Source: Micromonospora purpureochromogenes
GTDB lineage: Bacteria > Actinomycetota > Actinomycetes > Mycobacteriales > Micromonosporaceae
DNA: 64,000 bases
Assembly (NCBI RefSeq): GCF_900091515.1
Contig: NZ_LT607410.1
Coordinates: 992,001-1,056,000 of the forward strand
Reading direction: 5' to 3'
How positions within the stretch are numbered: position 1 is the first letter of the stretch; each line of letters opens with the position of its first letter. Shown here in pieces: positions 52,589-62,420 of this stretch. Below the pieces are notes generated by a model. That model saw nothing but the letters and a program-made list of their open reading frames with translations, was not told where the DNA came from and did not search any database. Both the position numbers and the translations under genes were made by a program.

Positions 52589-53784
52589 GCTGGGTGACGG
52601 GCGCGGACGGTTCGCCGTACGGGGTGACCAACCTGCCGTACGGGGTGTTCCGGGCCGGCGGGCGCGGGCCGCGGATCGGCGTACGCGTCGCCGACTTCGT
52701 GCTCGACCTGGCCGGCGCCGAGTCGGCCGGCCTGGTGCTCGCCGCCGGGGCGCTGGGTCGCCCCACCCTCAACGACTTCATGGCGCTCGGCCGTCCGCAG
52801 TGGACCGCGGTCCGGCAGCGGATCGTCGAGCTGCTCACCGACACCGCGCACCGGGCGGCGGTGGAGCCGCTGCTGGTCCCGCTCGACGAGGCGGAGCTGC
52901 TGCTGCCGTTCGAGGTGGCGGACTACGTCGACTTCTACTCCTCCGAGCACCACGCCTCGAACGTCGGCCAGATCTTCCGCCCCGGCCAGCCGCCGCTGCT
53001 GCCCAACTGGAAGCACCTGCCGATCGGCTACCACGGCCGGGCCGGCACGGTGGTCGTCTCCGGCACCCCGGTGGTCCGCCCCACCGGGCAGCGCGCCACC
53101 GCGCAGGGCCCGACCGCCGGCCCCTCCGTACGCCTCGACATCGAGGCCGAGGTGGGCTTCGTGGTCGGCGTGCCGAGCGCCCTCGGTGACCGGGTCGCCG
53201 CCGCCGACTTCACCGACCACGTCTTCGGGGTGGTGCTGGTCAACGACTGGTCCGCCCGGGACATCCAGGCCTGGGAGTACCAGCCGCTCGGCCCCTTCCT
53301 GGGGAAGTCCTTCGCCACCTCGATCTCGGCCTGGGTGACCCCGCTGGACGCGCTCGCCGACGCGTTCGTGCCGGCGCCGGAGCAGGACCCGCCGGTGCAG
53401 GACTACCTGCGCGACACCCCGCACCTGGGGCTGGACCTGCGCCTGGCGGTGGAGTGGAACGGCGAGCGGGTGGCCGAGCCGCCGTTCGCGACCATGTACT
53501 GGACGCCCGCCCAGCAGCTCGCCCACCTCACCGTCAACGGGGCCTCGCTGCGCACCGGCGACCTCTACGCCTCCGGCACCGTGTCCGGTCCGGACCGCGG
53601 CCAGGTCGGCTCGTTCCTGGAGCTGACCTGGGGCGGCGCCGAGCCGGTCAAGGTCGGCGGCGGCGAGACCCGCACCTTCCTGGAGGACGGCGACACCGTC
53701 ACCATCCGGGCCACCGCCCCCGGCCCGGACGGCACCACGGTCGCTCTGGGCGAGGTTACCGGGCGGATCCTGCCGGCCCGCTGA
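52585..53784 (+). CDS. fahA: Fumarylacetoacetase
   Basis: Fah hydrolyses fumarylacetoacetate to fumarate and acetoacetate, the last step of tyrosine breakdown. The 399-residue protein has an N-terminal SH3-like domain, then VADYVDFYSSEHHASNVGQI (metal Asp and catalytic His), RLDIEAEVGFVVG (metal Glu residues) and VLVNDWSARDIQAWEYQPLG (metal Asp, Lys region GKSF). It uses the full-length FAH architecture rather than the short bacterial type. Confidence 0.95.
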   Translation: MSWVTGADGSPYGVTNLPYGVFRAGGRGPRIGVRVADFVLDLAGAESAGLVLAAGALGRPTLNDFMALGRPQWTAVRQRIVELLTDTAHRAAVEPLLVPLDEAELLLPFEVADYVDFYSSEHHASNVGQIFRPGQPPLLPNWKHLPIGYHGRAGTVVVSGTPVVRPTGQRATAQGPTAGPSVRLDIEAEVGFVVGVPSALGDRVAAADFTDHVFGVVLVNDWSARDIQAWEYQPLGPFLGKSFATSISAWVTPLDALADAFVPAPEQDPPVQDYLRDTPHLGLDLRLAVEWNGERVAEPPFATMYWTPAQQLAHLTVNGASLRTGDLYASGTVSGPDRGQVGSFLELTWGGAEPVKVGGGETRTFLEDGDTVTIRATAPGPDGTTVALGEVTGRILPAR

Positions 53785-53796
53785 AGTCGCGTATTT

Positions 53797-53823
53797 GCCG
53801 GTCGCACCCGCTGTGCGACCGGC
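53797..53823 (+). terminator. Hairpin after fahA
   Basis: Arms GCCGGTCGCAC (53797-53807) and GTGCGACCGGC (53813-53823) pair over 11 bp with a 5-nt loop, 12 bp after the stop codon. No T-run follows. Confidence 0.6.
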
Positions 53824-53865
53824 CGGCCCGCCTGCCGCGTTTGATCGACCGGATTCGGTCACCAC

Positions 53866-53899
53866 CCCACGCCGTCCCGTCCGGGGGCGGCGTGGGTTT
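53866..53899 (+). terminator. Second hairpin with T-run before the DUF397 gene
   Basis: Arms CCCACGCCG (53866-53874) and CGGCGTGGG (53888-53896) are followed directly by TTTG. It looks like a normal intrinsic terminator and isolates the DUF397 gene from the fah unit. Confidence 0.6.
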
Positions 53900-53940
53900 G
53901 TGACCGGCATGGGACATCGCAGCGGACAGGAGGTACGAGC

Positions 53941-54150
53941 ATGGACGATCTCGTGGGCGCGGTCTGGCGCACCAGTAGTCGGTCGAACGATCAAGGGCTC
54001 TGCGTGGAGGTGGCGGACAACCTCGCACGCGACCTGGGTGTGGTCGGGATACGTGATTCCAAGGACCCGGACGGGCCGGTGCTCGTCGTCGGCCCGCCGG
54101 GCTGGACGGCGTTCGTCGGGGCGATCCGGCACGGCGGTTTCCGTCCCTGA
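53941..54150 (+). CDS. DUF397 protein (orphan)
   Basis: The 69-residue protein has the DUF397 pattern WRTSSRSNDQGLCVEVAD...VGIRDSKDPDGPVLVVGPPGWTAFVGAI, the small partner usually encoded next to an XRE/helix-turn-helix regulator and an anti-sigma-like ATPase in Streptomyces and relatives. No such partner gene is adjacent here, so it is an orphan. AGGAGG lies 7 nt before the ATG. It may modulate a regulator elsewhere. Confidence 0.9.
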   Translation: MDDLVGAVWRTSSRSNDQGLCVEVADNLARDLGVVGIRDSKDPDGPVLVVGPPGWTAFVGAIRHGGFRP

Positions 54151-54266
54151 CCCGTGCCGCGGGACCGCACCGGTGCCCCGATCCGGGGCACCGGTGACGG
54201 AAATTCCACCGCAGGACCCCCCGTGGCGCGCTCACCCGCCGTACCGTGGACGCCACGGGAGGTGTC

Positions 54267-54749
54267 ATGTCGACGGTCACGGTCACCGAGTTCATCGAGG
54301 CGCGGGCCGACGACGTGTGGGCGCTCCTGGTCGACCTGCCGGTCCGGGCCGACTGGCTCTGCACCGTCGGCGGCGTGGAGCTGCTGACCCAGGGCCGGCT
54401 GGGGCCGGGCACCGCCTGGCGGGAGACCCGCACCAGGCCGGACGGCGGTGACCAGGCGGAGGAGTTCGTGGTGCTGGAGGCCCGGCCGCCGCACCGACTC
54501 GTGCTCAGCTCCCCCGGCATCGGGGTGGACTACCGGATCACCTGGACCCTGCGCACGGTGCGGCGTCGGGGCCGCGGCTGCACCGCGGTGACCGTGGAGC
54601 ACCAGGCGGTGCCGATCGCCCCGTACGGGCGGGTGGTCGCGCTGCTCTTCGGCGGGCTGGCCGCGCGGGCGGTGGAGGGAGCCATCCGGCGCGATCTCGC
54701 CGACCTCGCCGCCGCCGCTCGGCGCGCCAGCGGCGCAGAAGCCGCCTGA
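54267..54749 (+). CDS. SRPBCC/START-like protein
   Basis: This 160-residue protein has the helix-grip outline: an N-terminal strand VTVTEFIEARADDVWALLVDLPVRADWL, then antiparallel strands (GTAWRETR, EEFVVLEARPPHRLVLSS, YRITWTLRTV) and a C-terminal helix (RVVALLFGGLAARAVEGAIRRDLADLA). Such proteins bind hydrophobic ligands or act as polyketide cyclases. No ligand can be inferred. ATG 54267 is chosen because GGGAGG lies 4-5 nt upstream. Confidence 0.85.
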   Translation: MSTVTVTEFIEARADDVWALLVDLPVRADWLCTVGGVELLTQGRLGPGTAWRETRTRPDGGDQAEEFVVLEARPPHRLVLSSPGIGVDYRITWTLRTVRRRGRGCTAVTVEHQAVPIAPYGRVVALLFGGLAARAVEGAIRRDLADLAAAARRASGAEAA

Positions 54750-54825
54750 ACCGCCGGATCGCGCCGCCGCGACCTGCGCGGGGCGGCGGCGGGCTGCCTC
54801 GGTAGGGTGCCGGGCGGAGGTGTGC

Positions 54826-56064
54826 ATGGGTGTCCCGAAGGGCCGGCGACGGATCACCGTCGCGGTCGCGGCGCTGCTCGCCCTCGGGGTCGTCGGGGCC
54901 ATCGGCTACCGGGTGCTGGCCCCCGCCGAGGTCGTCACGCCCGCCCAGGACGACCTGCCGCCCCTGGACACCCCGGCGACCGGGGTGGTCGGCCGACTGC
55001 CCGCCGCACCGCTGATCGTCGACGGTCGGCTCCGGGTCTACGCGGCGCAGCGCCAGGTCTACGCCGACCGGCCGGCCGACAGCAAGCACCGGGTCACCCC
55101 GTTCTGGTCGTATCGGCGGTGGCCGGCCCAGCTCAACGGGGTGCTGGTGGCGGGTACCACGGTGGTGAGCCGCTGGTCCGACGGGAAGATCGTGGCGCTG
55201 GACGGCCGTACCGGGAAGGTGGCCTGGCGGGCCGACGGCCCGCCGCCGGGGAAGGGCTTCCCGTCCCGGCGCACCGGTGCGGCCATCGTCTGGGACCCGC
55301 GGGGGATCTTCCTCGCGTCGGGTCCGGGCGGCCGGACGACGCTGGTGGCGTCCGGCGCGGGCGACCTGCGCGGGTACTCGGTGGCCGACGGCCGGGAGCT
55401 GTGGCGGGCCGCCGGTGACGCCGACTGCCGGACCGATCTCGGGACCACGGCCGCCGGCCAGGTCCTGTCGGTGGACGCCTGCGCCGGTCCGGCGACCGTG
55501 GAGTTCCGCGACGCGACGACCGGCGCGGTGGGCACCCGCTGGCGTCCTCCCGGCGCCGGCCCGGAGCTGGCCGTCACGGCGCTGGGGTGCCTGACTCCGC
55601 GCTCGCAGTGCCGGGGCCTGCGCACCTCGGACGGCCGCGGCTGGCTGGTCGGCCCGGGTGAGCCGCGTCCCGCGCCGGCCCTGGGCGCCGACGACGTCAC
55701 CCTCGCCGGCGAGTTCGCCATCGCGGTCACCGGCGGCGTGCTGACCGGCTGGGACGCGCGCACCGGTGAGAAGCGGTGGCGGCGTGGCGACCTGGGCGAG
55801 GTGCGGGTGATCGCGGTCGAGCCCGGTCGGGTGCACGTGCTGAGCCGGCAGCGGGATCTGATCACCCTGGACCCGAGGACCGGGGCGCAGCGGTCCCGCT
55901 TCCCGCTCACCCTCGGGCAGGACGGGATCGGCTGGGTGCCGGGGCTGGCGTACGCGGCCGGCGGCTACGTGGCCGTGGAACGGTTGCGCGAGCGGGCCCG
56001 TCCGGACGACGACGACCAGGGGTACTTCCTGATGGCCGAGCCGGTCGTGCTCGCGGTGACCTGA
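54826..56064 (+). CDS. Membrane-anchored PQQ-like beta-propeller protein
   Basis: This is a 412-residue protein. An N-terminal helix (about 11-31) anchors it, and the rest is made of repeated beta-propeller blades with the PQQ-like signature, for example GKIVALDGRTGKVAWRADG, GYSVADGRELWRAAG and GVLTGWDARTGEKRWRRGD. No quinoprotein dehydrogenase residues are obvious, so it is probably a scaffold of BamB-like type or a surface protein. TAGGGT (54801-54806) and GGAGG 5 nt before ATG 54826 support the start. A similar protein is encoded at 60882. Confidence 0.85.
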   Translation: MGVPKGRRRITVAVAALLALGVVGAIGYRVLAPAEVVTPAQDDLPPLDTPATGVVGRLPAAPLIVDGRLRVYAAQRQVYADRPADSKHRVTPFWSYRRWPAQLNGVLVAGTTVVSRWSDGKIVALDGRTGKVAWRADGPPPGKGFPSRRTGAAIVWDPRGIFLASGPGGRTTLVASGAGDLRGYSVADGRELWRAAGDADCRTDLGTTAAGQVLSVDACAGPATVEFRDATTGAVGTRWRPPGAGPELAVTALGCLTPRSQCRGLRTSDGRGWLVGPGEPRPAPALGADDVTLAGEFAIAVTGGVLTGWDARTGEKRWRRGDLGEVRVIAVEPGRVHVLSRQRDLITLDPRTGAQRSRFPLTLGQDGIGWVPGLAYAAGGYVAVERLRERARPDDDDQGYFLMAEPVVLAVT

Positions 56065-56159
56065 GCGACCGACCGACAAATAGGACAAAAGGCGCTAAAG
56101 TTGCGCGCGGAGCCGGTCCGCCTCCGATCGGGGTTGGCGGAGGCGGACCGGTCCCCGGC

Positions 56160-57263
56160 TCAGGCCAGCGCGGACTCCGCCGCAGCCAGGAAGGCGTCGT
56201 TCTCGGCCGGGGTGCCGATGGTGACCCGCACCCCGTCGCCGGCGAACGGCCGGACGATGACCCCGCGTGCCTCGCACGCCTTGCCGAAGTCCACCGCCCG
56301 CTCGCCCAGCGGCAGCCAGACGAAGTTGGCCTGGCTGGACGGCACGTCCGGGACCAGCTTGCGCAGCGCCTCGGTGACCCGGTCCCGCTCGGCGACGACC
56401 AGCGCGCAGCGCCGCTCGACCTCGTCCGCCTGCGCCAGCGCGGCCAGCGCGCCGGCCTGCGCGGCCATGCTGGTGGAGAAGGGGGTGACCACCTTGCGCA
56501 CGGCCGCGGCCACCTCCGGGGCGGCGACCAGGAAGCCGATCCGCAGCCCGGCCAGCCCCCAGGCCTTGGAGAGCGTGCGCAGCACCACCACGTTCGGCCG
56601 GTCGAGGTAGGTCAGGCCGTCCGGCACCTCCGGGTCGGTGACGAACTCGCGGTACGCCTCGTCGATGACGACCAGCACGTCCTCGCCGACGGAGTCGAGG
56701 AACCGGTCCAGCTCCGCCTTGCGCACGGCCGTACCGGTGGGGTTGTTCGGGTTGCAGACCAGCACCATCCGGGTCCGGTCGGTCACCGCCGCGGCCATCG
56801 CCGCCAGGTCGTGGCCGTGGCCGGCGTCGTTGGGTACCCGCACGCTGGTCGCGCCGCTGGTCGCCGCGATGATCGGGTACGCCTCGAACGACCGCCACGA
56901 GTAGAGCAGCTCGTCGCCGGGCAGGCAGGTGGCCCGGACCAGGTGCTCGGCCAGCGCCACCGACCCGCAGCCGGTGGCGATCCGGTCGGCGTCCACGCCG
57001 TACCGCTCGGCCAGCGCCTGACGCAGCGCCACCACGCCCATGTCCGGGTAGCGGTGCGAGCCGGTGACCGCCTCGGTGACCGCCTCGACCACGCCGGGCA
57101 GCGGCCCGTACGGCACCTCGTTGCTGGCCAGCTTGATCGCCTCCGGCAGGCCCAGCTCCCGGGCCAGGTCGGCGGGGCTGCGACCCGGCACGTAGTTCGG
57201 CAGCGCGTCGAGGTCGGCGCGGGTCAGGCGCAGCGCGGGCTGGTGACGTCCGGTGTCGGTCAT
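56160..57263 (-). CDS. HisC-like class II aminotransferase, probably aromatic
   Basis: This is a 367-residue PLP enzyme related to histidinol-phosphate aminotransferase. It has KLASNEVPYGPLPG, CNPNNPTGT, IDEAYREF and LRTLSKAWGLAGLRIGF with the PLP-binding Lys. Actinobacteria often have such a second HisC-like enzyme (Pat) that acts on phenylalanine and tyrosine. Position among hpd, hmgA and fahA suggests it makes 4-hydroxyphenylpyruvate from tyrosine. It overlaps the RDD-protein gene by 4 bp (ATGA). True HisC would be expected in a his operon. Confidence 0.85.
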   Translation of the reverse strand: MTDTGRHQPALRLTRADLDALPNYVPGRSPADLARELGLPEAIKLASNEVPYGPLPGVVEAVTEAVTGSHRYPDMGVVALRQALAERYGVDADRIATGCGSVALAEHLVRATCLPGDELLYSWRSFEAYPIIAATSGATSVRVPNDAGHGHDLAAMAAAVTDRTRMVLVCNPNNPTGTAVRKAELDRFLDSVGEDVLVVIDEAYREFVTDPEVPDGLTYLDRPNVVVLRTLSKAWGLAGLRIGFLVAAPEVAAAVRKVVTPFSTSMAAQAGALAALAQADEVERRCALVVAERDRVTEALRKLVPDVPSSQANFVWLPLGERAVDFGKACEARGVIVRPFAGDGVRVTIGTPAENDAFLAAAESALA

Positions 57264-58204
57264 GGGGTGTCTCCCGGGGAGTCGGCACGGTCGTGCGGGG
57301 TGGCGGGGGTGGTGGGACCGCCGGGTTGCGGCAGCCGCACCACGACGGTCTGGGCGCGCTTGTCGTGCAGCGCCTGGCGCAGCGGGTGGTCGAAGAGGGC
57401 CGAGACCGCGTCGACGAGCTGGAAGAGCAGGCCCAGGCCGCAGCAGTACCAGAGCAGGGTGGGCGTGCCCAGGGTGCTCCACCGGCGGGTCGCCCGGCCG
57501 AAACCGAGCGGCTGATCCGCCTCGACGGAGACCGCCTTGATGCGCATCACCCGCTTGCCGAAGGTCTGCCCCCGGGCGGCCATCGAGGGCACCTCGTACG
57601 CGAACCAGAGCGCGGTGGCGATCACCAGGATGACGGCCAGCAGCGACCCGCTCTGCGCCCCGGCCGCCGGCAGCGGTTCGGTGCTCAGGTCCCGGGCGTT
57701 CACCCGCCGCCAGTACTCCTCGAACGGCGGGGCGATCTCCAACGCGAACCGCCAGACGAACCAGCCGTTGACCACCACGTTGAGCAGCAGGACGATGCCG
57801 AAGTCGATCAGGCGGGCGATCAGTCGGGCACCGTACCCGGCCAGCGGCAGGCCGTGCGGGCGCGGCTCCGGCGGGCGCCCCGGCCAGGTCGGGTACGGCC
57901 AGCCGGGTGGTGGCCCCTGGGGATGGCCCGCGCCCGGGCCGGGCAGCCCGACGCCCGGCGGGACGCCGTGGTGGTGCGGTGCCCCGACAGCCTGCGGGCC
58001 CGCGCCGGGGGGCGCCGGGAACCCGGTGGCCGGCGCGGCCGGGGAGGCCGGCGGCTCGGGGGCGGGCGGCGGCTCCGGTGGCGGTGGACCCTCCGGCGGG
58101 GTGACGTCGACCGGGACGGGCGCGCCGACCCAACCCTCGCCGTCCCACCAACGCCTGGTGGTGGGCTCAGCGGGGTCGACGTACCAGCCTGGTTCAACGC
58201 TCAC
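57260..58204 (-). CDS. RDD-family membrane protein with DUF2510 and Pro-rich N-terminus
   Basis: This is a 314-residue protein. A DUF2510-like start (EPGWYVDPAEPTTRRWWDGEGWV) is followed by about 90 Pro/Gly-rich residues, then the RDD domain (about 120-295): LAGYGARLIARLIDFGIVLLL with the conserved Arg-x4-Asp, two more helices, GQTFGKRVMRIKAV and HDKRAQTVVV. RDD proteins are small transport or antiport-like proteins of poorly known function. It overlaps genes on both sides by 4 bp, forming a three-gene unit RDD-RDD-aminotransferase. Confidence 0.88.
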   Translation of the reverse strand: MSVEPGWYVDPAEPTTRRWWDGEGWVGAPVPVDVTPPEGPPPPEPPPAPEPPASPAAPATGFPAPPGAGPQAVGAPHHHGVPPGVGLPGPGAGHPQGPPPGWPYPTWPGRPPEPRPHGLPLAGYGARLIARLIDFGIVLLLNVVVNGWFVWRFALEIAPPFEEYWRRVNARDLSTEPLPAAGAQSGSLLAVILVIATALWFAYEVPSMAARGQTFGKRVMRIKAVSVEADQPLGFGRATRRWSTLGTPTLLWYCCGLGLLFQLVDAVSALFDHPLRQALHDKRAQTVVVRLPQPGGPTTPATPHDRADSPGDTP

Positions 58205-58911
58205 CCGGACACCTTAACGACGACGGTGCGGGCGAACTTGTCGTGGAGGCACTGCTGCCAGGGCTTGTCCCAGAGCTGCCAGAGGCCGTCGACGTAACTG
58301 AAGCCCGGGATGAGCATCCCGGCGGGCTGGTGGGCGAGCCACCGCTTGGCGGCCGTCTTCCGGTCCAGCGCGGCGGTCGGGTCGAGCGGCACGATCCGCA
58401 GCTTCATCACCCGCTTGCCCACCGTCTCTCCGGTCCGGAACATCATCTCGACCTGGTAGACGTACGACATCGCGAGGAGGAGCAGGATCAGCCCGGCCTC
58501 CAGGGCGAGCAGGGGCAGCAGGACCGCGAACGGGTCCGGCTCGGCGTAGGTGCCGTCGGCGGTGGTGGCGGTCAGGTCGGGCACCACCGCCGCCAGGAAG
58601 AAGATCATCGCGGGCACCATGACGACGAGGCTGGCCGCGCCGAGCACCAGCCCGTCGATCAGCACCGCCAGCAGCCGGTCGCCGAAGCTGGCCAGCGGCT
58701 GGCCACCTGGACTCAGCGGCACGGCCGGGAAGGGAAGGCGGGGCGGAGCGCCGGGCGGCCCCGGCGGATAGCTCGGCAATCCGGAGTACGGGCCGGGCTG
58801 GGGCGGCACGGCGTACCCCTGGGGGGTGGGACCGGAGGGCGGCGCGAAGCCGCCGGCGGCGGGCGAGGGCCCACCGGCCGGCGGCGTCGGGTACGTCGGA
58901 GGCTGCGTCAC
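58201..58911 (-). CDS. RDD-family membrane protein
   Basis: This 236-residue protein has a Pro-rich first 70 residues and an RDD domain: PLASFGDRLLAVLIDGLVLGA, ALEAGLILLLLAMSYVYQVEMMFRTGETVGKRVMKLRIV and CLHDKFARTVVVKVSG. It is clearly related to its neighbour, so the pair probably arose by duplication and may form a heteromer. GTG 58911 follows TAACAC by about 8 nt, and the gene lies only 11 bp after hpd. Confidence 0.87.
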   Translation of the reverse strand: MTQPPTYPTPPAGGPSPAAGGFAPPSGPTPQGYAVPPQPGPYSGLPSYPPGPPGAPPRLPFPAVPLSPGGQPLASFGDRLLAVLIDGLVLGAASLVVMVPAMIFFLAAVVPDLTATTADGTYAEPDPFAVLLPLLALEAGLILLLLAMSYVYQVEMMFRTGETVGKRVMKLRIVPLDPTAALDRKTAAKRWLAHQPAGMLIPGFSYVDGLWQLWDKPWQQCLHDKFARTVVVKVSG

Positions 58912-58922
58912 GCTCGACAGTG

Positions 58923-60766
<1,844 letters not shown>

Positions 60767-60881
60767 CGCTCGGCGCTGTCGCGCCGGGCAGCCCCGACGC
60801 CCGGCGCCGGCGCGCAGAAAGGGCGGCGACACTCCGGCGCGGGGCCGGGGGAGTTCGGTGATCGTCGCTACCGTGTGCGGT

Positions 60882-62330
60882 GTGAAGGGCCTTGGCGTAC
60901 GCGGCTGGTTGCTGCTGGGGCTCGTCACCGTGGTCGTGCTCGCCGCCACCGGGGTCTGGAACCCGTTCCCCGCAATCTGGGACTGGGTCGACCGCCGGCA
61001 GCCGATCTCCGACCCGGACGTTGTCTGGCAGCAGCGTATCGGCGGGACCCCGAAGAGCGTGACCATCGCCGGGGACACCGTCGTGATCGAGCAGCGGACC
61101 CGGGTCGAGGCGCGCAGCCTGGCCACCGGCACGCAGCTCTGGGAGCGCAAGGCGGACTGGGCGGCGGTGGCCGGCGGGACCCGGGACCCGGTCGTCGCGG
61201 TGGGCAAGCTGCTGGTCAAGGGGTACGAACTGCTCGACCCGACGACCGGGGTGGTGCGCCGGCGCGACGACGACGCGGTGGCCGTCTGGACGTACCGGAA
61301 CATGCTGCTCGACGCGCACTGCGTCGAGCCGACCGACTGCACCCTGACCGCCTGGGACCCGCGCGGCACCCGGCCACTCTGGACGGCGTTCCTGCCCGGC
61401 GTCAGCACCGGCCTGTTCGCCGACAACCCCAACCTGCTCGGCACCCGCCGGCTCACCGCGCCCCGGATCGACGGCGGGGTGGCCGGCCCCGAGTCGGTGC
61501 CGCCGCTGCTCGGCTTCCCGGTCGACGGCCGGGTGCACGTGGTGGACACCGCCACCGGGCGGGTGGTGCAGAACGTCGAGCCCGGGCGGGACGAGCGGCT
61601 CGCCGTGATCGGCGGCCGGATGCTCCGGATCCACGCCGTCTCCCGGGACGGCACCTGCCAGTACGTCATCTCCGCCCGCGACCCGGCCACCGGCCAGGAG
61701 GCGTGGCGCAAGGCCGGGGTCAACCTGCGGACCGCCGACAGCGCCGGCTGCGCGCAGCGCGAGGACCCGCAGGGCGCGCGGAACGTGCTGATCGGCGTGG
61801 CGCCGGACGGCCGGGAGGCGGTCATCGACGGGTACGACGGGCGGCTGCTGCTCGTCGATGCGGAGGGCGAGAAGCTGCTCGCCGTCGACGACCGGTACGC
61901 GCTGGTGCGCACCGCCGACAAGGACACCGTCGTCGGCCGGGAGCTGGGCGTCGACCGGGTCCGCTGGAACCGTCCCGTCGGCGACCGGCCGGGCGCGGCG
62001 CTCACCCCGTACGCGGCGATCCTCACCCAGGACAAGCCGAACCGGCTGGTGGCGCTCGACCCGCGCACCGGTCGGGAACTCGTGGTGCTGCGGACCAGCG
62101 CGAACGCGCTGGCGGTCGGTCCGGACGGCATGATCATCGGGGAGGGCCGGGAGATCGGGTACGTCCGGTTCGGCGGTGGTGGCGCCGAGCCGCCGCCCGA
62201 CGATGGCGGTGTCCCCGACCCCGACACCGGGGGCGTCCCCGGCCCGAACACCGGGGGCGGCCCCGGGGACCAGCCGGACTGCGGACCGAAGCGGGAACTC
62301 TGCCCCGACCCGGGTGACAAGGACAGCTGA
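60882..62330 (+). CDS. Membrane-anchored PQQ-like beta-propeller protein
   Basis: This is a 482-residue protein. It begins MKGLGVRGWLLLGLVTVVVLAATGVW, an uncleaved anchor, and continues with propeller blades (VEARSLATGTQLWERKADWA, GRVHVVDTATGRVVQNVEPG, DPATGQEAWRKAG, NRLVALDPRTGRELVVL). The last 50 residues are a Gly/Pro/Asp repeat (GGVPDPDTGGVPGPNTGGGPG) ending with CGPKRELCPDPG. GTG 60882 is chosen because TACCGT (60869-60874) lies 7 nt upstream. It parallels the gene at 54826 in architecture. Confidence 0.85.
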   Translation: MKGLGVRGWLLLGLVTVVVLAATGVWNPFPAIWDWVDRRQPISDPDVVWQQRIGGTPKSVTIAGDTVVIEQRTRVEARSLATGTQLWERKADWAAVAGGTRDPVVAVGKLLVKGYELLDPTTGVVRRRDDDAVAVWTYRNMLLDAHCVEPTDCTLTAWDPRGTRPLWTAFLPGVSTGLFADNPNLLGTRRLTAPRIDGGVAGPESVPPLLGFPVDGRVHVVDTATGRVVQNVEPGRDERLAVIGGRMLRIHAVSRDGTCQYVISARDPATGQEAWRKAGVNLRTADSAGCAQREDPQGARNVLIGVAPDGREAVIDGYDGRLLLVDAEGEKLLAVDDRYALVRTADKDTVVGRELGVDRVRWNRPVGDRPGAALTPYAAILTQDKPNRLVALDPRTGRELVVLRTSANALAVGPDGMIIGEGREIGYVRFGGGGAEPPPDDGGVPDPDTGGVPGPNTGGGPGDQPDCGPKRELCPDPGDKDS

Positions 62331-62420
62331 GCGCGGCGGCCCCGCCCGGGTGAGAGCGGCATCCCACGACGCACCCGGCGGGTGCCACCGATCGACCGGT
62401 CTGCCCTAGGCTTTCCCGTC

